Shown here: positions 23,980-38,125 of the stretch, piece after piece | How positions within the stretch are numbered: position 1 is the stretch's first letter | How the letters are laid out: each line of letters starts with the position of its first letter | Source of the DNA: Prochilodus magdalenae | Taxonomy: Eukaryota > Chordata > Actinopteri > Characiformes > Prochilodontidae | Direction: 5' to 3' | Length of the DNA: 64,000 bases | Assembly: GCA_024036415.1 (NCBI GenBank) | Contig: JAMWET010007194.1 | Span: forward strand, 62,001 to 126,000 | Notes under the pieces: generated by a model | What the model saw: only the letters and a program-made list of their open reading frames with translations | Told to the model about the DNA's origin: nothing | Databases searched by the model: none | Translations under genes and position numbers: made by a program

Positions 23980-26900
23980 CTTTCACGTTCCTCATGTTAT
24001 CTCACAGCGGTCACCATCCTAGGGCCTTCCTACAAGTTTGGTCCCAATAACAAACGGCCAATCCTGCTGTGGGAGTTCTTGACTGGCTGGATAAAATGGT
24101 TCAAGCTGATATCAGATGGTGTCTGGAACTAAACTCTGCACAAAAGTAGATAGTAAAAGGGTTGGTGCCTACTGTTGTTCATCCATAATTGCTTCAAATG
24201 TTCAGGCCTTGGTTTTGTCTTGGTGGCTCTATGTTTTTTGGAGAAACTTTATTCTACATTTTAGTTTGTTCTAAGTCTTCATCTTAGAATGTAAGATGTA
24301 GGTTGTATGAGGGTTGTTTCCTGATGCTGTGGTCACATCAGGATTGTCTACTTGGTTGTAAGCTAGCTGCTGAAGTGGCCCTGATTCTGGAGATTAACAT
24401 TCCCATGTGAAGTAGCTTTAACCATGGTCTGCCACAGGTGCTTCATCTAATCATCTTCTTTAGAAGCCCATGATCAGCCGGATCAGATGCGTTAGCATTA
24501 GGTAAGGGAGGGGTAGCATGTTAAAACTTAACTTTGCACTGAACTAGACCTCCAGGAGGGGTGTAAATAACCGCTTGTTGGGATGACGGGGTGTCAGTTT
24601 AGCACATTTTCCGTTTTAAAGTTTTGGAAGTAATTTATTGCACCCTCAACAGACACAATTAAGTGCATTGTTCTCTTGTATGAGGTTCTTCTGTCTGCAT
24701 TACCAGCAATGCAGACTTAAGGTGTCCTATTACTTCTTGAAAAACGTAATGAGGAAGCATGCACCATGACCTGGGTGCTCTACATTTAGTAAATCATCGT
24801 CACCCCTCCACTCACCCTTATGGCCTCAAAAAGCGTTCACCATCCCCCTCCTCCATCCCCATCCAGTACATGATTTAAGACACAAAATCGCCATGCAGTT
24901 AAGCTGCATAAACATCTGCTGTTTCAAAAGCTGTGCTTCACAACCCCGAATCTGTCTCAGGCGTTCGTCTCTACCAGGAATCTGAAGCGTCACGCTTTGG
25001 ATTGGACGTCTCACTCTGCAAGAATTCTTTGGCAACTTCTGGGCCAATGGTTCCAGGAGCTCTTGGGCTTGACAGGACCTGGAAAAGAGGAGGGGGGAGG
25101 GAGTGCATAGGAGAGTGTGTGGGTCCACAGTCATCCTATGAAGTGTGGCCCACAGCCAAACCTGGCGAGACATTCCAGGACAGACGGTCATGTTACACTC
25201 GCTCGAGACAGATGAGCCGATATTCAACACCGCTCTTGTCAAAAGTATTGCACAATGCTTAAGATGAAGATAGCATCTCAGTCTGCCAGGCAAAACTGCT
25301 GGCACTTGTAGTGAGCTGTTTGAAGGAGACTGGATGGAGACTTTTTCTTTCAGAGACATTTTCTTTCAAGGGTTTGTCTGTTTTATTTGTTTATTTGATC
25401 ATTTATGTACTTCAAAAGCCTGCACAATATATAGAACTTTCATTTTAACAGAGAGATGAAAAATAGCCCCGAATGCCACCGGAGCTTCGTAGAAACCAAA
25501 ATGTCCAACTTTCATTTGAAATCTCCAATGAAAGTGGGTTAACCACAGATGTACACACTCGTTTCCTACAATGGAGGAACCACGTTACGTAAAAATTCCA
25601 CTGGTTTCTCTTGACAAAATGTTTGAAGGGCCCAGATGTTTTGTGGACTTGGTCTGTCTGTTTTTTTCCCCCCGTGAACATCAGAGAAAGTCTTAAGTGA
25701 GCGACTTAAGATATGACCACAGTGCCGAGCCACTGGTTTAACCTCCCCTGTAAACACAAATTACACATCAGTCATGTTCAAGAGGCTGACGACAAAACAT
25801 TTGCACTTCCCCAACTTTCTGAAATGCGCAAACTGGTACACCGCAAAAGTAGCACTCTGCCAGAATGCCTCCCAGTAATTTGGGGTGGTCTGTGACTCAT
25901 GGGTATCCATCTCAGAAAGTCTGCGGAAGTTTTATATTTGTGGTAAATTCCTGCTAATACGCAATCTGTACTTTGACAACACAGATTGTTGATAAACTGC
26001 CACTCAGCCTAAAGCTGATTATTGTTTCTTTTTTTTTCCTTTCTTTTTTTTGGCAGTTGAGACCTTGAAAGTATTTCAGACCCTATTTTTGTAGCTCGAA
26101 AGTCGGTTTTCTGCTTTGTACAAGCTCCTGGAAACTCGCCATAGGCCCGTTTGGAATCATGGGCTACGGCAACTAGTTTGGAAGCACAAGCAGGAAACTG
26201 ATTAGATTTGAAAGCCCTAATCCAGCTAACAATCAAAGGTAATGTAAACATGCATCACTGCCTAAATTAGGAGCCTAATCCTTAAGGGTCCCAATGAGAA
26301 ATAATCCCTCTTTTCAAGTTGTAGAATACGAGTCAAGCACTGGTCAAACCCACAGGACATAATGAGGCAGCCGTACTAGCAGCGCTGCGGCTTCAAATCC
26401 CTGAACATAGTGTGCTTGGACAAAAAGAGGTTGCTTTCTGGTTTCTGGGCGCCGAAGCCAGGACTGATCACTCTCCAAAATCCTTTCCCCCTCTATTGAA
26501 CTTTATAGGAGCGAAACGTGTGGCATGCACAGCTTCCTTCGAGAAAGTCACTCAGAGTCCTCGGGGAGATCAAAGTTTTTCTAGCCCTTTCTCTAATCCG
26601 CAGAACATGATATTTTCTTGCTAATAACTCAGAATTCCTCTCATTCTTTTAGGCGACTGGTGGAGGGAAACTTCAGGAGCCTTCAAACCCACATTGTTTC
26701 TGGTGGCAGAGGTGCAAGGCCCATAGAACCGGAGAGCTGCAGACCATGCCGCTGTTTGATTTGGCCAGTTAAGAGCAGACTTTGCACCACCCTGCATGCC
26801 GTCTGGCTAAGGCCTTTCGGAATAAAGTACTGAGAAAGCGAGGAACACAAGCCCGTTTTCTGACAGGAGCGTAAAAATAACAACCAGCACCTCTCTTGCA

Positions 26901-27815
26901 CCTGCAAGTCATTTCGCCGCTCCACTGAAAAAGAAAAACTCCATTTATGAAAAAAAAATGATTTGTGCAATAATCAGCTCAGGAATTACATTTTCACTCA
27001 AAAGGAAATTCCTCCAGGTATTCCAGCCTCCAAGACTAATTTCTGAGGAAGACATGTTTTCATCGTCAGAATTTCACAACGCGGAGAAATTTATGACAGG
27101 ACTTTGTTGGTGTTCTGGCCATTACTGTAGCTACTAAATCCAGACAGAGTAATAATATTCGCCATCAATCATAAATACATTCTGAGGACTTGCACTATAT
27201 ATGTACAGGATTCAATCTGTTTGTGTGTTTAACATAGTTATGTAATGTATAATAAATCTATTCATAATCTTTATGGATAAGATCACGTCTGTTTCATCAG
27301 AATATAAAACAAGCAAAATGCAATACAAACAGAGATGGTGGACAGGAAAGTGTATTAAGTTGGACATGCTGAAATTGTAGATGGCATATACCAACAATGA
27401 TGTCATGCCAAAATATTTTTTTTATTTTTATGTTTTTGCTTATTTATTTTAAACATATCATAGCATGCTACATGAGGCAGGAGATGACTAACACACCCAA
27501 CCCCTGATGCACCATGTCTCTCTGCCCCTTTAATCTGGAAAAATGTTATGTAGATTAACAGTATGGGGAACAATTTACATGCCTCCAGAGTGGCCATCAG
27601 TTGTCAAAGGAAACATATTTTGGCTTGTTGTAATGAAGGTGCAATATTAACTTACCCAGTGCAGGTTTCTATACTCAAATTAATATAACAGTTTTATTAT
27701 TATTACTTTTTATTATGATTTTTAGCATTTACAGTCCTGAAACCCTTGTACACCCCAACTTCCTGCAACGCTGAAAATAAGACTGAATGTACAACCATAA
27801 TCTTCCATCAAATTC
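23980..27815. other. Gene-free block, less repetitive
   Basis: I see no gene. From about 24900 to 27050 the sequence is of more even composition and has no recognisable transposon, which would suit conserved non-coding DNA or untranslated sequence. The 177-codon minus-strand frame at 24826-25359 has no family motif and overlaps a 109-codon frame on the other strand. Whether this stretch is conserved in other fish cannot be seen from here. Confidence 0.35.
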
Positions 27816-28610
27816 AAATCAGAAAACCCAATTCCAAATCAGTTGGGACCAGTTTTGCATAATAACTGCACAAAGACAAGATATTCACTTTTTTTAATTT
27901 GATGATAAAACATGCGTTCATTTTGACACCTTCTAAAAAGGTGATGCAATCGTGTTTGGGTATGAAAGAATCACCCAGAATAAGCCTAGTTCTTTGTGAA
28001 CAAGGATGGGTTAAGACTTGCTACTTCATCCAATCCAGCAGTGTAAAAATCCAACAGTGTAAAAATAACTTTCCTTGGACAGAGATTGCAAAAATTGTAG
28101 GTATTCCACTTTCTACAGTACATCTGGAGGGACTCTGGAAAACTCTCCAGGGCCCAAAACCACAAATGAATACCGGTGACCTTCAGATGGTTTCTGTAGA
28201 TATCACTGTACGGGATTGGAAATACTTTGGCAAACCTTTGTCAATAAATACTTCATGTTGTTGCATCCACAAATGTAAGAAGCACTGCTGACTTTTGCCG
28301 ACTGCTCAGCAGAAACAGGTATTGTGATCTGACGAGTCAGGTTTTGAATTATGTTTTAGATTATGGGTGGAAAAAATAAGCTCATGCTCTCATGGCCAAA
28401 GAAGAAAAATGCTATCCAGATTGTTAGTGTAAAGTACAAAAGCCCGGCTTTTTTTCTAACATGGTATGGAGCAGCACTAGTGGTAACCTGCACATCTGTG
28501 AAAGAACCATCAAGTCATTTTGCCTTTTAGACGCCATCTTTTTCAAGAACGTTCATACTTATTTCCACATAACAATCCTGAGAAACATTTTACACAGGGA
28601 GGGATGCTGA
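27815..28610 (+). mobile_element. Degenerate Tc1/mariner remnant, family A copy 1
   Basis: CCCAATTCCAAATCAGTTGGGAC at the left resembles the terminal repeat of a common fish Tc1/mariner family. The following plus-strand sequence carries a decayed transposase: FGKPLSINTSCCCIHKCK matches that family's FRKPLSVNT...CIHKCK block, and TGTGATCTGACGAGTCA (28324-28340) is its W-S-D-E catalytic block. A GTAACCTGCACATCTGTGAA block lies near 28482-28501. Many stops and frameshifts are present, and the right end is lost after about 28610. Identification is from memory of the family, with the motif order supporting it. Confidence 0.72.
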
Positions 28611-28639
28611 AGGTTTGAGGGATGCTATGGATAAACCAC

Positions 28640-28905
28640 TTCTGATTCCCCTAAGGGAAAAAAAAGATTTGAAAGACTAAAGAACCTTTTAAAGGTTTAA
28701 AGAACCTTCATGAAACATAAACATATTATACCAGTTTATTATTAAACAGATTATATAGAGGTTCTTCCTTCCTATTTTGAGTTTTATATGTGTGTATATA
28801 TATCATATATATTAAAGGCAAAGTTACCTTTTACAAAACTGGTTCTTAAAAGAACTATTTATTAAAGAGTTATGTGGAACCAAAAGTACTTCATCTGTAT
28901 ATATA
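28640..28905. repeat. Probable MITE-like repeat rich in AAGAACC/GGTTCTT
   Basis: Inversely oriented AAGAACCTT and GGTTCTT motifs recur around an AT-rich core, as in the 23.1-23.45 kb palindrome. The outer ends are not clear. Confidence 0.4.
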
Positions 28906-29087
28906 AAGTATAAAGGCCTCTTTGTTCTGAAGTATCAAATCACAGTGTCTTGCAGGCACTTTGCTTATGTCCAGAAGTACCAGAGTTAATACTGGATGCA
29001 CACTCATTTAACATCATCTAAAAAACTAATACATAATACATAGATACACAAACCTATTCAATGTGACACTTTATGAATCACAACTTT

Positions 29088-29120
<33 letters not shown>

Positions 29121-32100
29121 CCTTACCAGCATAAATACCACTAGATACAGACACAGAGTACACATCTCATCAACACAAGAATTAGAGAAGACTAGTCTGA
29201 CTATTGTGAATGGCCACAATCCTACTTCAGACTTGTGGAATTCAGTTTGAATATTAGCTTTGGCAAAGACACTACAGTGCAGTCCAGTCTCTATTCACTT
29301 TGAGTATCAAATAGCTGCAGTTCCTAACTCTGTACGTTATTTATAACTTCCCTTCACTTTTAAAACCACAATGTTCCGTGAGTCTAAACCACAGCAGCCA
29401 GTGCACTCCAGTAAGGAGAAAGAGGATGAATGCTTGTTAAAGTTAGGTTTCTCACAACAATACCTTCAATACAGGCCTTCATTACATGGACAAAACACTT
29501 ATATTGTGCTTATATGCAGAGGTTTCACTTGCCCCCAGGCAACTGTGTATTTATGCTTTTTAATTACAAGACACATTAATGACCAAGTTTAGACTAAGCT
29601 CTGTTTGTCTACCCTTTCAACACCCTTGCAATTCATCCATCCGGGGAAGGGGCCTGAAGCACAAACAACATTTAAAAAATATATGTTGTGAAATTACACA
29701 CCACTATGCTTTTCCACCAGAGAGTTCTCAAAATCCCCCAAAATAAGCGACGTGTAGTGTGACTTTAAAATTCAGGTGAATAAACGTAAATATAAATATC
29801 CATTTCATTTTAATACTGTTAAATGACATGAATATCTTGATTCATTAAAACACCTACAGAAATTTCTTCCTAAAACAAACTTCACAAATTTTCTGACTCT
29901 GTCCAGTGTTGTCTTATTTTTGTTTTGTTCTCATGCAAAAGCGGAATCTACCCACATTCAAGGTGCCAACATGTCATGAATCTGATGCAGGCTGTTTTTT
30001 AGGATCTTTCTCAGGAGCAAATAAAAAATATGAGGGAAGCCTGTCTTTGTGCACGGGAAACAGTAACTTGCCTTCTGGATTAAACATAATTTAAGAATCC
30101 AATTACAGTAGCATTTCTTTATGTACTCAACATTTCACAGACAAGTTCTGCTAGTGACTAAACAGTAAATACAACTGTTTAAAAAAAAGAGTAATTACCA
30201 ATACAGTAAAATCACCCCGACTAATAACCTTTTTCAGACAAAACAAGCAGCATCTAATAACATATTTAACTGTAATATAATCTTTGCTCATATGTAGCTA
30301 AAAATGTGTAATTTGGTTGTTCATGTGTTATATATAATTATAATATAATTGTTTTGGAAAGATTCTATTGTAATACTTTATATTCAGTATTTTATACTAA
30401 ATATATTTGACATCTGATGTATGACAGTAATAAATCATTGATTTATATAGTTTAGGGAAAAAATGTTTTTACCTCCTTTTATGATGGCTGTTATTCCACT
30501 ATTATAAATCAATACCATCAACATTACACATCAAAACCCAGAAAACAAATACACTGTCTGAGTAGTAGACATCACAGCCCCGGGTTCCAGTCACCACCAC
30601 TCTAAAGAAATCGGAGTCAGTAAGTTTCGCAACAATTGAATGTTTCTCATGGAGTCACACTAAAATGACTTTGCTTACATCTCAGCAACTGAATCATGCA
30701 GACATTATGAAAGGTCCCTTTGTGTAGAACAATTTTCATGATATTTTACACTAAATTAAATGTAAGAGTCCATGGTCTTTATCAGCGGTACGTTTCTGTT
30801 TGGTGTGTAGTCAGACTGTTTTAACACTACCATTCCAGTGGCATGTAATTGCTTAAATGATATCTAGCCAAAGGTGGTCTTAAAGTGGTTTCTCTGTATT
30901 GAAAATGAATAGCAACAATTGGGCTACTACCTACAGTGGGTAATAAACTGGAAACCCAGTGTATGTGATAAACACTGTAAAAATACATCTTCTGCTCTCC
31001 ATATGATTCTTTCACCGACTTCCATTTCAGGCCAAGCCAACTGTGAGACATCCTGTACTGAGAAATAGGTTTGCTGTTGTAAACACTCTTTTGGCACCCA
31101 ATAATGAGCAGATGTCAGGGCAGCATCACTTTGGGTGTGTGTATGACAGGCAAATCTCAGCTTTTGTTTTTTTTCCCCAAAAGCTGTCATTCTTGACCTG
31201 ACCCTTCTTCTGTGCTGTGATATCCACAGTCCTCCCTTCCCATAATTCTCCATGTTTCTCAGGGGTTATCTGCAAGTGTATGGGCGTGTGATCTCTCGTG
31301 CAGTAGTGGGAGGTCATTGTTATTTTTCTGCTCCCAAATGGCTCTCATTGTGTTCCATGCTGTACCAGGTCATGATGACCCTATTCAGTCAAATACATAC
31401 TCGTAGCACCGCAACAACACGTGTTGGTCCACAGAGAAAAAAACAAGATAAATCTTTCTTGAAGCTTTTAACTTGTTTGCCAATTGGGTTATGTAAGGAT
31501 GCTAGAATTGACTTTATTTTGCCATTTTAGTTTCCAGTGGGTTTATTAAATGGTTATAACTTTGTTACAATAACCCAAACCTATGTTATTACAGTAGAGG
31601 TGTATCAGTGTAGTTGCTACCTGGTGTATAGACATATTTAGTCATAGAACTTTAATTTCAAACACACTTTTGCCCTTTGCAACTTCTGTTGGGTAAACAG
31701 CTGTTATTGCTGGCACAAGTGGACAATATGTCTAATTAACCAGGGTATTTTGTAGCCATATATCTTCATAAAGAATGCTATTATTATAAAGAGCACCTAG
31801 ATTTTTTAGATTCATATATCTACGCATGCAACGCATGTATATAAGGTCTCAAAATGTGTAACAACAACACCACTAGAACCTTTATGCTAGCTTGCTGACA
31901 AAAATTGCACGTATGTATCATTTTTTATACATGTGTGACTAAACTATTAGAATTCAGTGAAGTCAAAATACTGTTTTTCAGTGTAGACATATTCCTAGAT
32001 ACTGTTCAAAATCACAGTGGGTAATAGCACCACTCTCTGGTAGCACAAACACACATTCACCTTGCCTTGATTGATGTATTTCAGCTAACTGACCAGTATT

Positions 32101-34690
32101 AGTAATGGAGAGCTGGAATGAACGTTGTTTTTTATGTCACCTTGAATGTTCTCATGATGTCAGTTCCCCTAGGGGCCTCATGTGCCAAATGTTCAATTCT
32201 CAGGTCAGCCTGTACTACAACGGAGTGTGCAATACAAGTGTCAACAGTGCTTGACCTTGCAGCGTTTGCCTGAGAACATCCGAACTCTTCAGCTAAGCTC
32301 TGCGGCCTGTAGTTCTTCAGAAAATAAACAGTGCTGTACACCTCACAGTATATCAGTAGACCTTTCCAAAGAAGCAGAGTGTTTGTTTTTGTCACTATAA
32401 AGCAAAACACTTTGATTCACACTTCGGCACACATTTGAAATACTTAATTTCAGTAGATCTATTCATCTCTGTGATTGAATTTGAAAGTACCCACATAATC
32501 TATCCGTCCGGCAACAGACTTGCGATTTATTTGGGGTGTTTACAGTCTTTGGCCAATGACTGATGGAATAGCCTCTGGAACCCACACCCATCACCCCAAC
32601 CTCCATTGTAATCGAAAGCACTAAACTATTATAATAATTAATACATGGGAATAGAACTGAAGCTATCTTCTCCACCATGAATGCAAAGTTCTCATGAGTC
32701 CTCACCGGGTGATAAAATGAGAACTGAATTGCTGTTTGAATGTTAACCATAGCTGTCAAGTCTAACGATTGACCTTTTTTTGCTGCAGTCTTATGGCTGT
32801 GCATGTAAGTGTTGTGAAGTTGTAAGGTACTATTAACACCAGTGTATTATTTTGGCATGCATTGGTTTAGTCTTTTTTTAACCACACCCCTGCATTTCAG
32901 AGTAAGATGTGAAACTGCACCCCTGTCCCTCATGGCCACATGGTAAACAGTTAAAACCCATTGTCTTGAATTAAGGTTGCCCCAAAATATAAAACATCAG
33001 TATATAGTATTAAGAAACATCACTACTGAAACATATATATTCTGAAATTAAGTAAAGTTTATATGCTTAAATTAAATTTTATATATATTTATATACAACA
33101 AAAAATTGTAATAGAGCTATTCCGAAAAGATCCTCACTGCAATCTTTGCTAATTATAATTATCTCGAATTGTGGCTACCGAAACCGTTAACACTTAAACA
33201 TTTTTGGTAGTCTTATGTCTGCTTTAGATGCGCTAAAGTCGATTGTTTAATCATTTATTTCAGTACAATAAGTATAATTAAGGTGTAAGATCACTCAAAG
33301 CTACAGAATTTTCTGAGTGACTGAGCCAGTTTGCTAGAATAAGCCATACATTTGTGTTTTGATTCTTTCTCTCCTCGTCTCAGATCTTTGTTGAGTTTTG
33401 TTTGAATTTCTTTGTCATCATAATGTGTTCGAGTAATGGATATAGACTCTCATCATGTTCACTGATTATAAGAATGATGGTTAATGCATAACAAGAAAGC
33501 TTGACATAATATTTATTCCTTTAGAATTATTATTTGAAATGTTATCACAGAGGTAAACCTGTGTGGCGGCTGGAATGGAGGCATTTTTTCCTTCTTACAG
33601 TGTCAGATCCTAAATCTGGGCTGTATGTCAAACTGTAACTGCAAACTGTAATTTATGTGTTGTTTTTGAGCTTTTAACACCAAGAGGTCTATATTTAGTT
33701 GAAGACGGAGTATTGGAGCAGGCTGGTTTATCCAGCAGAACAGGTACAGAGAGAGTGACGGGGGATGTTTTTGCATAGTACAGTAGGGTCAATGGTTCCA
33801 TATATTTAAAATTTTGAGAAATCATAGTGCAGTATTTGCACAAACATTTGGATGGTAGAATGCTCCCAGGACATGTGTTCTGTGTGGTTCTACCATAAGT
33901 TGTATTTTAGCTAATGTCATGGAATGTCGCAGTTCATGTCTTGGTTCCTTTTAAAAAGATCCCTTGTTTCTTTAACATTGGTGAATATGCAAGTTATACT
34001 GCACTGCTTGAAACCCTATGTATTACTTGAAATCTGTGGTCACATCACTCAAACATCTAGAAGCTACTAACCTTGTGGAAAACCTGGACAAATAACTTTA
34101 CACAAACAATCACTTCATTATGTAGGTCTACCTTTTACCTACCCTCTTTGTTCATTTTATCAGCCCCACCTACTGTATACGTACACTCTGTAGCTCTATA
34201 GCTGTAGTCCATCTGTTTCTATGTTTCTCATAATCATAATACCACAGAGGGTATTATTATTGCCACATGGTGGTTGCATGCTCGTTGTGTGTGTCTTGTG
34301 CTGTTTCGAGTGGGTCAGATAAAACAGATACAGCTGGAGTGTTTAAACACTATGTCCACTCTTTGTCCACGCTATTACACATGTACCCACCAGGTTGGTC
34401 CACCTTGTAGATGTAAAGTCAGAGGCAATAGCGGAGCTATAGCTTCACAGTTTGTGTTGAGCCACACAACAGGCTTTGAACAGTGTGAGGAAATCAGGTG
34501 GAACACTAAATCAATATCACATAGGGCAAAGAAGCGCAAAATGGTGAATGATAAAGAAGGGTTTCCTGCATCCTCATACATACTTTGTTGTTATAACACC
34601 TAAAACAAATATGAATCTGAGATATATTTACTAGAAATGTACAGTTGTGTTGTGTAAATGTACTGTTAAGTTAATGTGTATATACATATA
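28906..34690. other. Gene-free block
   Basis: AT-rich, with a run of about 29 T at 29090-29118. No splice-bounded exon, RNA gene or named repeat was found. The open frames (for example 32463-32804) lack family motifs. Confidence 0.45.
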
Positions 34691-34709
34691 TATAGCGATA
34701 TTTGAGAAG

Positions 34710-34775
<66 letters not shown>

Positions 34776-36253
34776 TTTGAGAAGTGAAATGAAGTTTATA
34801 TGATTTACAGAAAGTGTACAATAATTGTCTAAACAAAATTAGGCAGGTGCATAAATTTGGGCACCAAAAAAAAAACCTTAACTCAATATTTAGTAGATCC
34901 TCCTTTCGCAAAAATAACAGCCTCTAAACGCTTCCTATAGCTTCTAATGAGAGTCTGGATTGTGGCTGAAGGTATTTTAGACCATTCTTCTTTACAAAAC
35001 ATCTCTAGTTCATTCAGGTTTGATGGTTTCCGAGCATGGACAGCTCTCTTTAAGTGACACCACAGATTTTTAATAATATTCAGGTCTGGGGACTGAGATG
35101 GCCATTCCAGAACGTTGTACTTGTTCCTCTGCATGAATGCATTAGTAATGCTCTAGGTTTTGAGCAGTGTTTAGGGTCGTTGTCTTGTTGGAAGATCCAG
35201 CCCCAGCCCAGCTTCAGCTTTGTCACTGATTCCTGGACATTGGTCTCCAGAATCTGCTGATATTGATTGGAATCCATGCGTCCCTCAACTTTAACAAGAT
35301 TCCCAGTCCCTGTACTGGCCACACAGCCCCACAGCATGATGGAACCACCACCAAATTTTACTGTAGGTAGCAGGTGTTTTTCTTGGAGTGCTGTGTTCTT
35401 TTTCCTCCATGCATAACGGCCCTTGTTATGCCCAAATAACTTTATTTTAGTTTCATCAGTCCATAGCACCTTATTCCAAAATGAAGCTGGCTTGTCCAAA
35501 TGTGCTGTAGCATACCCCAAACGGCTCTGTTTGTGATGTGGGCGGAGAAAAAGCTTCGGCTGCATCACACTCCTATACAGCATCTCCTTGTGTAAAGTGC
35601 GCCGAATAGTTGAACGATGCACAGTGTCTCCATCAGCAGCAAGATCATGTTGTAGGTCTTTGGTGCTGGTCTGTGGGTTGACTCTGACTGTTCTCAACAT
35701 CCTTCGCTTCTGTTTATTCGAGATTTTTCTTGGTCTGCCACTTCGAGCCTTGACTTGAACTGTGCTTGTGGTCTTCCATGTTCTCACAATGTTTCTCACA
35801 GTGGAGACTGAAAGCTTAAAAATCTCTGAGATAGCTTTCTGTATTCTTCCCCTAAACCATGACGGTGAACAATCTTTGTTTTCAGGTCATTTGAAAGAGA
35901 AAAACTTACAATCGCCCCCCCTTAAATACCCTTTCTCATAATTGGAGTCACATGTGTGTGGAGGTCAAGGGTCACTGAACTTACCAAACCAAATTTGAGT
36001 TCCAATAATTCGTTCTAAAGGTTTTGAAATCAATAAAATGACAACAGTGCCCAAATTTATGCACCTGCCTACTTTTGTTTAACCAATTATTGCACACTTT
36101 CTGTAAATCATACAAACTTCATTTCACTTCTCAAATATCACTGTGTTTGTCCCCTATATGATATATTTAACGCAATTGTTTTATCCAAACAATAAATGCT
36201 TTATAAAGGTAAATCAGGAAAATTAACAAGGCTGCCCAAACTTTCACACCCCA

Positions 36254-36256
<3 letters not shown>
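34691..36256 (-). mobile_element. Tc1-like transposon, full-length core, outer left TIR replaced by (TA)n
   Basis: The right terminal repeat (36048-36256) begins GTGCCCAAATTTATGCACCT and ends CCCCACTG. The left one keeps only the inner part (about 34768-34865, over 90% identical as an inverse). The outer 110 bp is replaced by a (TA)n tract (34713-34768), beyond which a second copy of a TIR fragment (TATAGCGATATTTGAGAAGT at 34691-34710) lies. Another (TA)n tract (36259-36321) abuts the right end. The likely history is insertion into a TA repeat, followed by expansion and rearrangement. The transposase is broken (separate entry). Confidence 0.88.
34883..35900 (-). pseudogene. Tc1-like transposase pseudogene, catalytic Glu lost
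   Basis: Minus-strand frames cover most of the transposase. The helix-turn-helix block (AISEIFKLSVSTVRNIVRTW) is followed by a GRPRKI minor-groove motif, the first catalytic Asp in VLWTDETKIKLFG, the glycine-rich GGGSIMLWG box and the second Asp in FQQDNDPKH. A frameshift near 35140-35155 moves the rest into another frame, which holds WPSQSPDLNIIKNLW and the C-terminus KGGSTKY. In active relatives the third catalytic residue is Glu in NPIENLW; here it reads Lys. A stop also interrupts the frame upstream of the DNA-binding region, near 35885. At least one frameshift plus loss of the DDE Glu make it inactive. Confidence 0.9.
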
Positions 36257-36258
<2 letters not shown>

Positions 36259-36316
<58 letters not shown>

Positions 36317-36321
36317 TATAT
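36259..36321. repeat. (TA)n microsatellite flanking the Tc1 element
   Basis: About 30 TA units with one C interruption. Confidence 0.97.
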
Positions 36322-36790
36322 GTAAGTCAATCTCAAAATAATAATTACATTGAGCATATTAAGTACATAGTTAATAAGTACACCTTTGGTAAGTACACTT
36401 AAATATAGTATTATTCAGTGTACTGTGTTTCTCTTAGGTATAATAAACCCTTTTTTTTCAGCAGCCATTTTTTTACAGAATGAAGTATATGAGTAATCCC
36501 TCACATTTCCACAGGGGTCAGCGTGTTGGTAGTGACTGTTTCGGGAGTGACAATTTTAGCTTATGTTGAGCATAACTGAAATGTGAAATGAAGTTTGGTG
36601 TGGGATTGCAGTTTGAACTCGTTTTGGTTGAATGGTCCACATACATAGCTTAAAAACATGCACACACTAGCTGTGAGGCAGAGTTATGGCAGGGCAGAGG
36701 TTTAGTAAACATTAAGCCTGATAAGGCCAGAAGTGATAAGGCTATGCTGATTAGGGCAAGTCTCTCCCTGGCTTTCGGTCTCTCTCTCTT

Positions 36791-36849
<59 letters not shown>

Positions 36850-37344
36850 CTTTTGGAGAGACAGACGCGTCTTTGGCTACATGCCATCAGCAACAGGACA
36901 TAAAGCTTGAGTTCAATCAGCACTGATAGGGGAAAACATCCTCCCTGTGCTATAGTGTTAGAAAGAGAGAACGAGAGCAAGAGAGAGACAGCAGTATTGT
37001 GGGCGAATTAAAGAGAAAGAATCATAATTAATCAGACAGTCGTAATAAGCTTGGCAGAGAGTCAGAGAGCCTGAAGGAGAAGTTATGCCTACAGGCAGAA
37101 GGCTAGAACCTTTCAGCTCAGCAAAGAGAAAGTACACTGGTTGTGCAATACCAGCTTTATAAACACAAATCCTTTTTTCCCCTTGTTTAAACAGACATAT
37201 ATCTTTTTTGTACAGATCTTCTTTTTCTTCTCATTATATTTATTCAACTACATGACCGAAACAAAAACTTTAATCACTCACTTCTACTCTATCAAACCTC
37301 TGAATGAATGTAATATTGATTATCAGTTTTCAGTTCTGTGAAAC
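36322..37344. other. Gene-free block with (CT)n(CTAT)n microsatellite
   Basis: The only structured part is a CT repeat changing to CTAT units at 36778-36850. No gene seen. Confidence 0.6.
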
Positions 37345-38125
37345 TTTGTAGAGTTGCCACATTGGAGGGCTTCCTAATGCAAACAGCTCATTTGAAGTCC
37401 AGCTACAACAAACCTTAGTTTTGTTTCTTTAGAGCCATTTAGAGGTGGGCTTGCTTTTGTGCTTTGGATTATTGTACTGATATAATAGCCCAGGCATTTT
37501 TCTGGTAGACATGTCCCATCAGTTATGGCCATGAGGTAGTAAAGCATCACCACACCTTCACGCTACCACCACCATGTTTGACTGTTAATATAATTTGTTT
37601 TTGACTGTTAATATAATATATCTTATTGTGAAATGCTGTGATAGATGTAATAGTTCATCTGTTCACCAGACATGATCCCAAAAGTCTTGAGGGTATGTTT
37701 CGGCAAATGTGTTCCTCTTGGTTAGTTGTTGTTTTCGCCATGCAGCTCTCTTGAATGAATCAATAAAATCATGAACACTGACATTATCTGAGGCAAGTGA
37801 CACTTGCAATTCTTTGGAGGTTGTTTTGGTTCTTTTGTGGCTTCCTGTATTAGTCATCAGTGTGTTCTTGTAGGAATTTTGGTTGGCTGGCCACTTCTGG
37901 GAAGATTAATAAGTGTTCCAATGTTATTTTCTGGTTGGAGATAATGTCTCTCACTGGAATCTCGGAGCTTTACTATTGGCTTTGTGACCCTTTCCAGACT
38001 CCAGGTTTCCATATTTCAATAACTCTCCTTCTCATCTCTTCAGGAACTGCTTTCAAATATAGGATAGTTTGCTTCTTGTCGAGACCTTTTAGCCAACTTT
38101 AAAAGGCTAAAATATTCTACAATGG
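37345..38125 (-). mobile_element. Degenerate Tc1-like remnant
   Basis: On the minus strand the order of decayed transposase blocks is right for Tc1. First comes a segment whose inverse matches a common fish Tc1 region (CTTTCCAGACTCCAGGTTTCC near 37990-38010). Next is RAAWRKQQLTKRNTFAETYPQDFWDHVW (open frame 37663-37857), then TVKHGGGSVKVW (inverse of 37555-37590), then a piece resembling the DPKHTSK block. Stops and frameshifts are frequent and no TIRs could be found, so limits are approximate. Confidence 0.75.

Noticed and set aside
24826..25359. 177-codon frame on the minus strand
   Set aside because: No family motif, no splice-site support, composition unlike a conserved protein, and an overlapping frame on the other strand. 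Probably chance in a less AT-rich stretch.
34666..34911. Frame with repeated Tyr-Ile
   Set aside because: Translation of the (TA)n tract and the Tc1 TIR.
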